Positions 4,922 through 6,823 of a DNA stretch of 6,823 bases are shown piece by piece (position 1 is the stretch's first letter; each line of letters opens with the position of its first letter). Position numbers and translations under genes: made by a program. The stretch spans positions 1 to 6,823 of the forward strand of contig USQP01000039.1 in NCBI GenBank assembly GCA_900556945.1, in the 5' to 3' direction. The DNA is from an uncultured Clostridium sp. GTDB lineage: Bacteria; Bacillota; Clostridia; TANB77; CAG-508. The notes under the pieces are model-generated. The model had not been told where the DNA came from, searched no databases, and was given only the letters and a program-made list of their open reading frames with translations.

Positions 4922-6788
4922 GTGACAGAAAAGATAGAAAATAGAAAAATGGAAACATTAGCAAAAGCAGACAAAAAGGATGATGGACGAAAAAAGTTTA
5001 TGAATCAATTATTTAACTCTGTATGGTTTATTATTTTATTAGGAATTTTAATATTAGGAAAAACTATATTATTTTATTGTAGTACCATTGCTGTAAATGA
5101 AGAATTAGAGATAGAAACTATATTAGGAACAGCTAGTTTTGTTGTCGTTATCATATGCATGATATGTCTATTTCCTAACAGAGTAAGGATAATTGCTGGA
5201 ATGGTAGTAGATTTTGTATTGAGTTTATTACTATTTGCAGATCATGCCTATTATATTTATTCCAGTAGTGTCCTATCTATAGCACAGTTTACGAATTTAC
5301 AATATGGGGAAGAAATTCTCAATACACTTCCTATGATATTAGAACTAAAACAAATTCTATACTTTTTAGATTTAATATTAATTTTGATTATGCTTATTAC
5401 AAAATGTATAAAAATAGAGAAAAAAGGAAGGAGCAATAGAAGAGCGATATTATATAAAAGTATGATAGGTGCAGTTGGAATCATTATCTTTTTTTATGTC
5501 AGTTTAAAATATGTAGAAAGAGGAAAAGATAAAACCTATAACAAGGATATGCAAATAAAAGAAGCAACTATTTTTGGATACCATGTTTTTGATATAAGCA
5601 ATAGCATTAATCGAGTAAATCATACAAAATATAAAAATTATGAAGACATGGTAAAAAGTTATGACCAATTAAAAGGGGAATACCAAGATAAATATGGACA
5701 AGAAAAATATTCTTTTGAGGGAATATTAAGAGACAAAAATATTATTATAATTCAGTTAGAATCGGTACAAGAATTTGTTATCAATAAAGAGATAAATGGA
5801 AAGCAAATTACACCAAATTTAAATAAATTCTTAAATGAAAATATAGAATTTACCAATATGCATATGCAAAGCTATTCTACTACTGCTGATTCAGAACATT
5901 CTACAATCACTTCTATCTATCCGATGGAAAATGGAATGTCCTTTAGTAAATATTATACCAATACTTATGATGATATATTTAAGATGTTTCATCGTGAAAA
6001 TTATTATACTTCTTATATGCATGGAAATGACCTTAACTTTTGGAATCGAGGGAATGTATACAAGAGGCTTGAGATAGATGATTTAGCTTTAAAAGATAAA
6101 TTCGAAGATACAGAATATATTAATGGATTTTTATCAGATGAGTTATTATATACACAGGGGCTTGAAAGAATGAAACAATATCAAACACCATACCTATCTT
6201 TTATTGTTTCAGCATCTTCTCATACACCATATGAATTAGAGGGGTTGCAAGATAGAAATAAAGTAAGTATTGATGTGGGGAAATATAAAGATACGTATTT
6301 TGGTAATTATTTAGAGGCGGTAAACTATGCAGATTATGCATTTGGTGTTTTTATGGAGGGATTAAAAGAACTTGGAGTATATGATAATACGGCAATTTTA
6401 ATATTTGGAGATCATAATGGATTAAATATGTATAATGATGAAATGCTAGAATTCTTGGAAAGTATCAATCCGAAGTTGACCGATGTAGAAATTAAATTGA
6501 ACTATACGAATGTGGTTTGTGGATTAAAAATTCCAGGAATAAGTCATATGAAAATTGAAAAACCGATAAGTAAATTAGATATTAAGCCAACTTTAACTTA
6601 TTTATGTGGAATAGAAGATGGTTTTTCACTAGGGACGAATATGTTTGCAAGCAAAGAATTCGTATCATTGAATAATGGAAGGATAATAGGAACAAGATAT
6701 TATTTTGATGAAGAATGGTATGATAGAATAACAGGAGAAGTAGTAAATTTGGAGAATATTGATGAAAATATAAAAAACACATTAGAAC
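4922..6788 (+). CDS. LTA synthase family phosphoglycerol transferase, 3' end cut by adapter
   Basis: The frame is open from GTG 4922 to the window end, but genuine sequence stops at ~6788, so about 622 residues are native; the remaining VSYTHLTLPTK is adapter. Five membrane segments are predicted at ~33-53, 67-85, 89-107, 145-160 and 181-198. A sulfatase-like extracellular domain then covers ~270-590. Catalytic residues can be placed against S. aureus LtaS: metal ligand E280 in IQLESVQEF, nucleophile T321 in STTADSEHST, W374 and R376 in FWNRGNVY, H434 in SASSHTPYE, and D497-H498 in FGDHNG. Such enzymes move glycerol phosphate from phosphatidylglycerol to a growing lipoteichoic acid chain or another surface glycan. 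Family and catalytic competence are well supported; substrate and orthology to LtaS itself are open. S. aureus LtaS is ~646 aa, so only a short tail is missing. It follows the PssDE-like pair by 18 bases, evidently in the same operon. Confidence 0.92.
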
Positions 6789-6823
6789 CTGTCTCTTATA
6801 CACATCTGACGCTGCCGACGAAG
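6789..6823. other. Illumina Nextera transposase adapter (non-biological sequence)
   Basis: From 6789 the sequence reads CTGTCTCTTATACACATCT, the Tn5 mosaic end used in Nextera libraries. It continues with GACGCTGCCGACGA, the complement of the Read 1 adapter, through 6821. The last two bases (AG) would be the start of the index. The match is 33 consecutive bases as I know the adapter. GC content jumps sharply from the ~30% surroundings. In the reading frame of the last gene it yields SYTHLTLPTK, a peptide ending often seen in untrimmed metagenome proteins. Confidence 0.97.

Noticed and set aside
1..6788. CRISPR array, toxin-antitoxin pair, phage genes, riboswitch, tRNA or rRNA
   Set aside because: No spaced repeats, no paired small genes beyond those explained, and no recognisable RNA-gene or riboswitch core was found by eye on either strand.
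6582..6803. Antisense open frame beginning MYKRQ
   Set aside because: Its start lies in the Nextera adapter and the rest is a shadow of the LtaS-like gene; MYKRQ is the adapter read in reverse.

Overview
The window is low-GC DNA with heavy use of ATA, AGA and TTA codons, GGAGG-type ribosome sites and a sporulation gene. This points to the Bacillota, most likely an uncultured anaerobe of the class Clostridia; nothing here fixes the genus. All supported genes lie on the + strand. The right edge is not genomic: the last ~35 bases (6789-6823) are an untrimmed Illumina Nextera transposase adapter, so the sequence is a contig that runs into library adapter, and the last gene is cut there.

Left part (1-2130): a possible 19-residue C-terminal scrap of an unidentified upstream gene is followed by a 265-aa protein. 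That protein looks like a degenerate HD/HD-GYP fold whose HD metal motif has been replaced by Cys-Asn-Cys. Three bases later comes a 397-aa PHP-domain protein of the endonuclease Q (EndoQ/TIGR00375) type, with a zinc finger and a helix-hairpin-helix-like tail. The two look translationally linked. The unit closes with a strong 16-bp-stem terminator.

Middle part (2187-3839): spoIIM (engulfment membrane protein) has a clean single-base insertion near 2478 that splits it into two frames. The corrected reading gives 211 aa, the normal family length. xerD follows, behind its own sigma-A-like promoter, with an intact tyrosine-recombinase catalytic set and a compact terminator. EndoQ-like gene, spoIIM and xerD in this order is a neighbourhood I recall from Bacillus (yqxK-spoIIM-...-ripX), so this part reads as conserved chromosome.

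Right part (3850-6788): a near-consensus promoter (TAGACA, 17 bp, TATAAT) drives a three-gene surface-glycan unit. It contains pssD/Alg14-like and pssE/Alg13-like genes, the two halves of a split glycosyltransferase, whose stop and start overlap by one base. They are followed by an LtaS-type membrane phosphoglycerol transferase with five predicted membrane helices and all main catalytic residues. A plausible joint role is building a sugar-bearing lipid or glycan and adding glycerol phosphate to it.

I did not find a clearly new defence, mobile or RNA system. The points most worth a second look are the degenerate HD protein coupled to EndoQ, the spoIIM frameshift, the PssDE-LtaS unit, and the adapter artefact.
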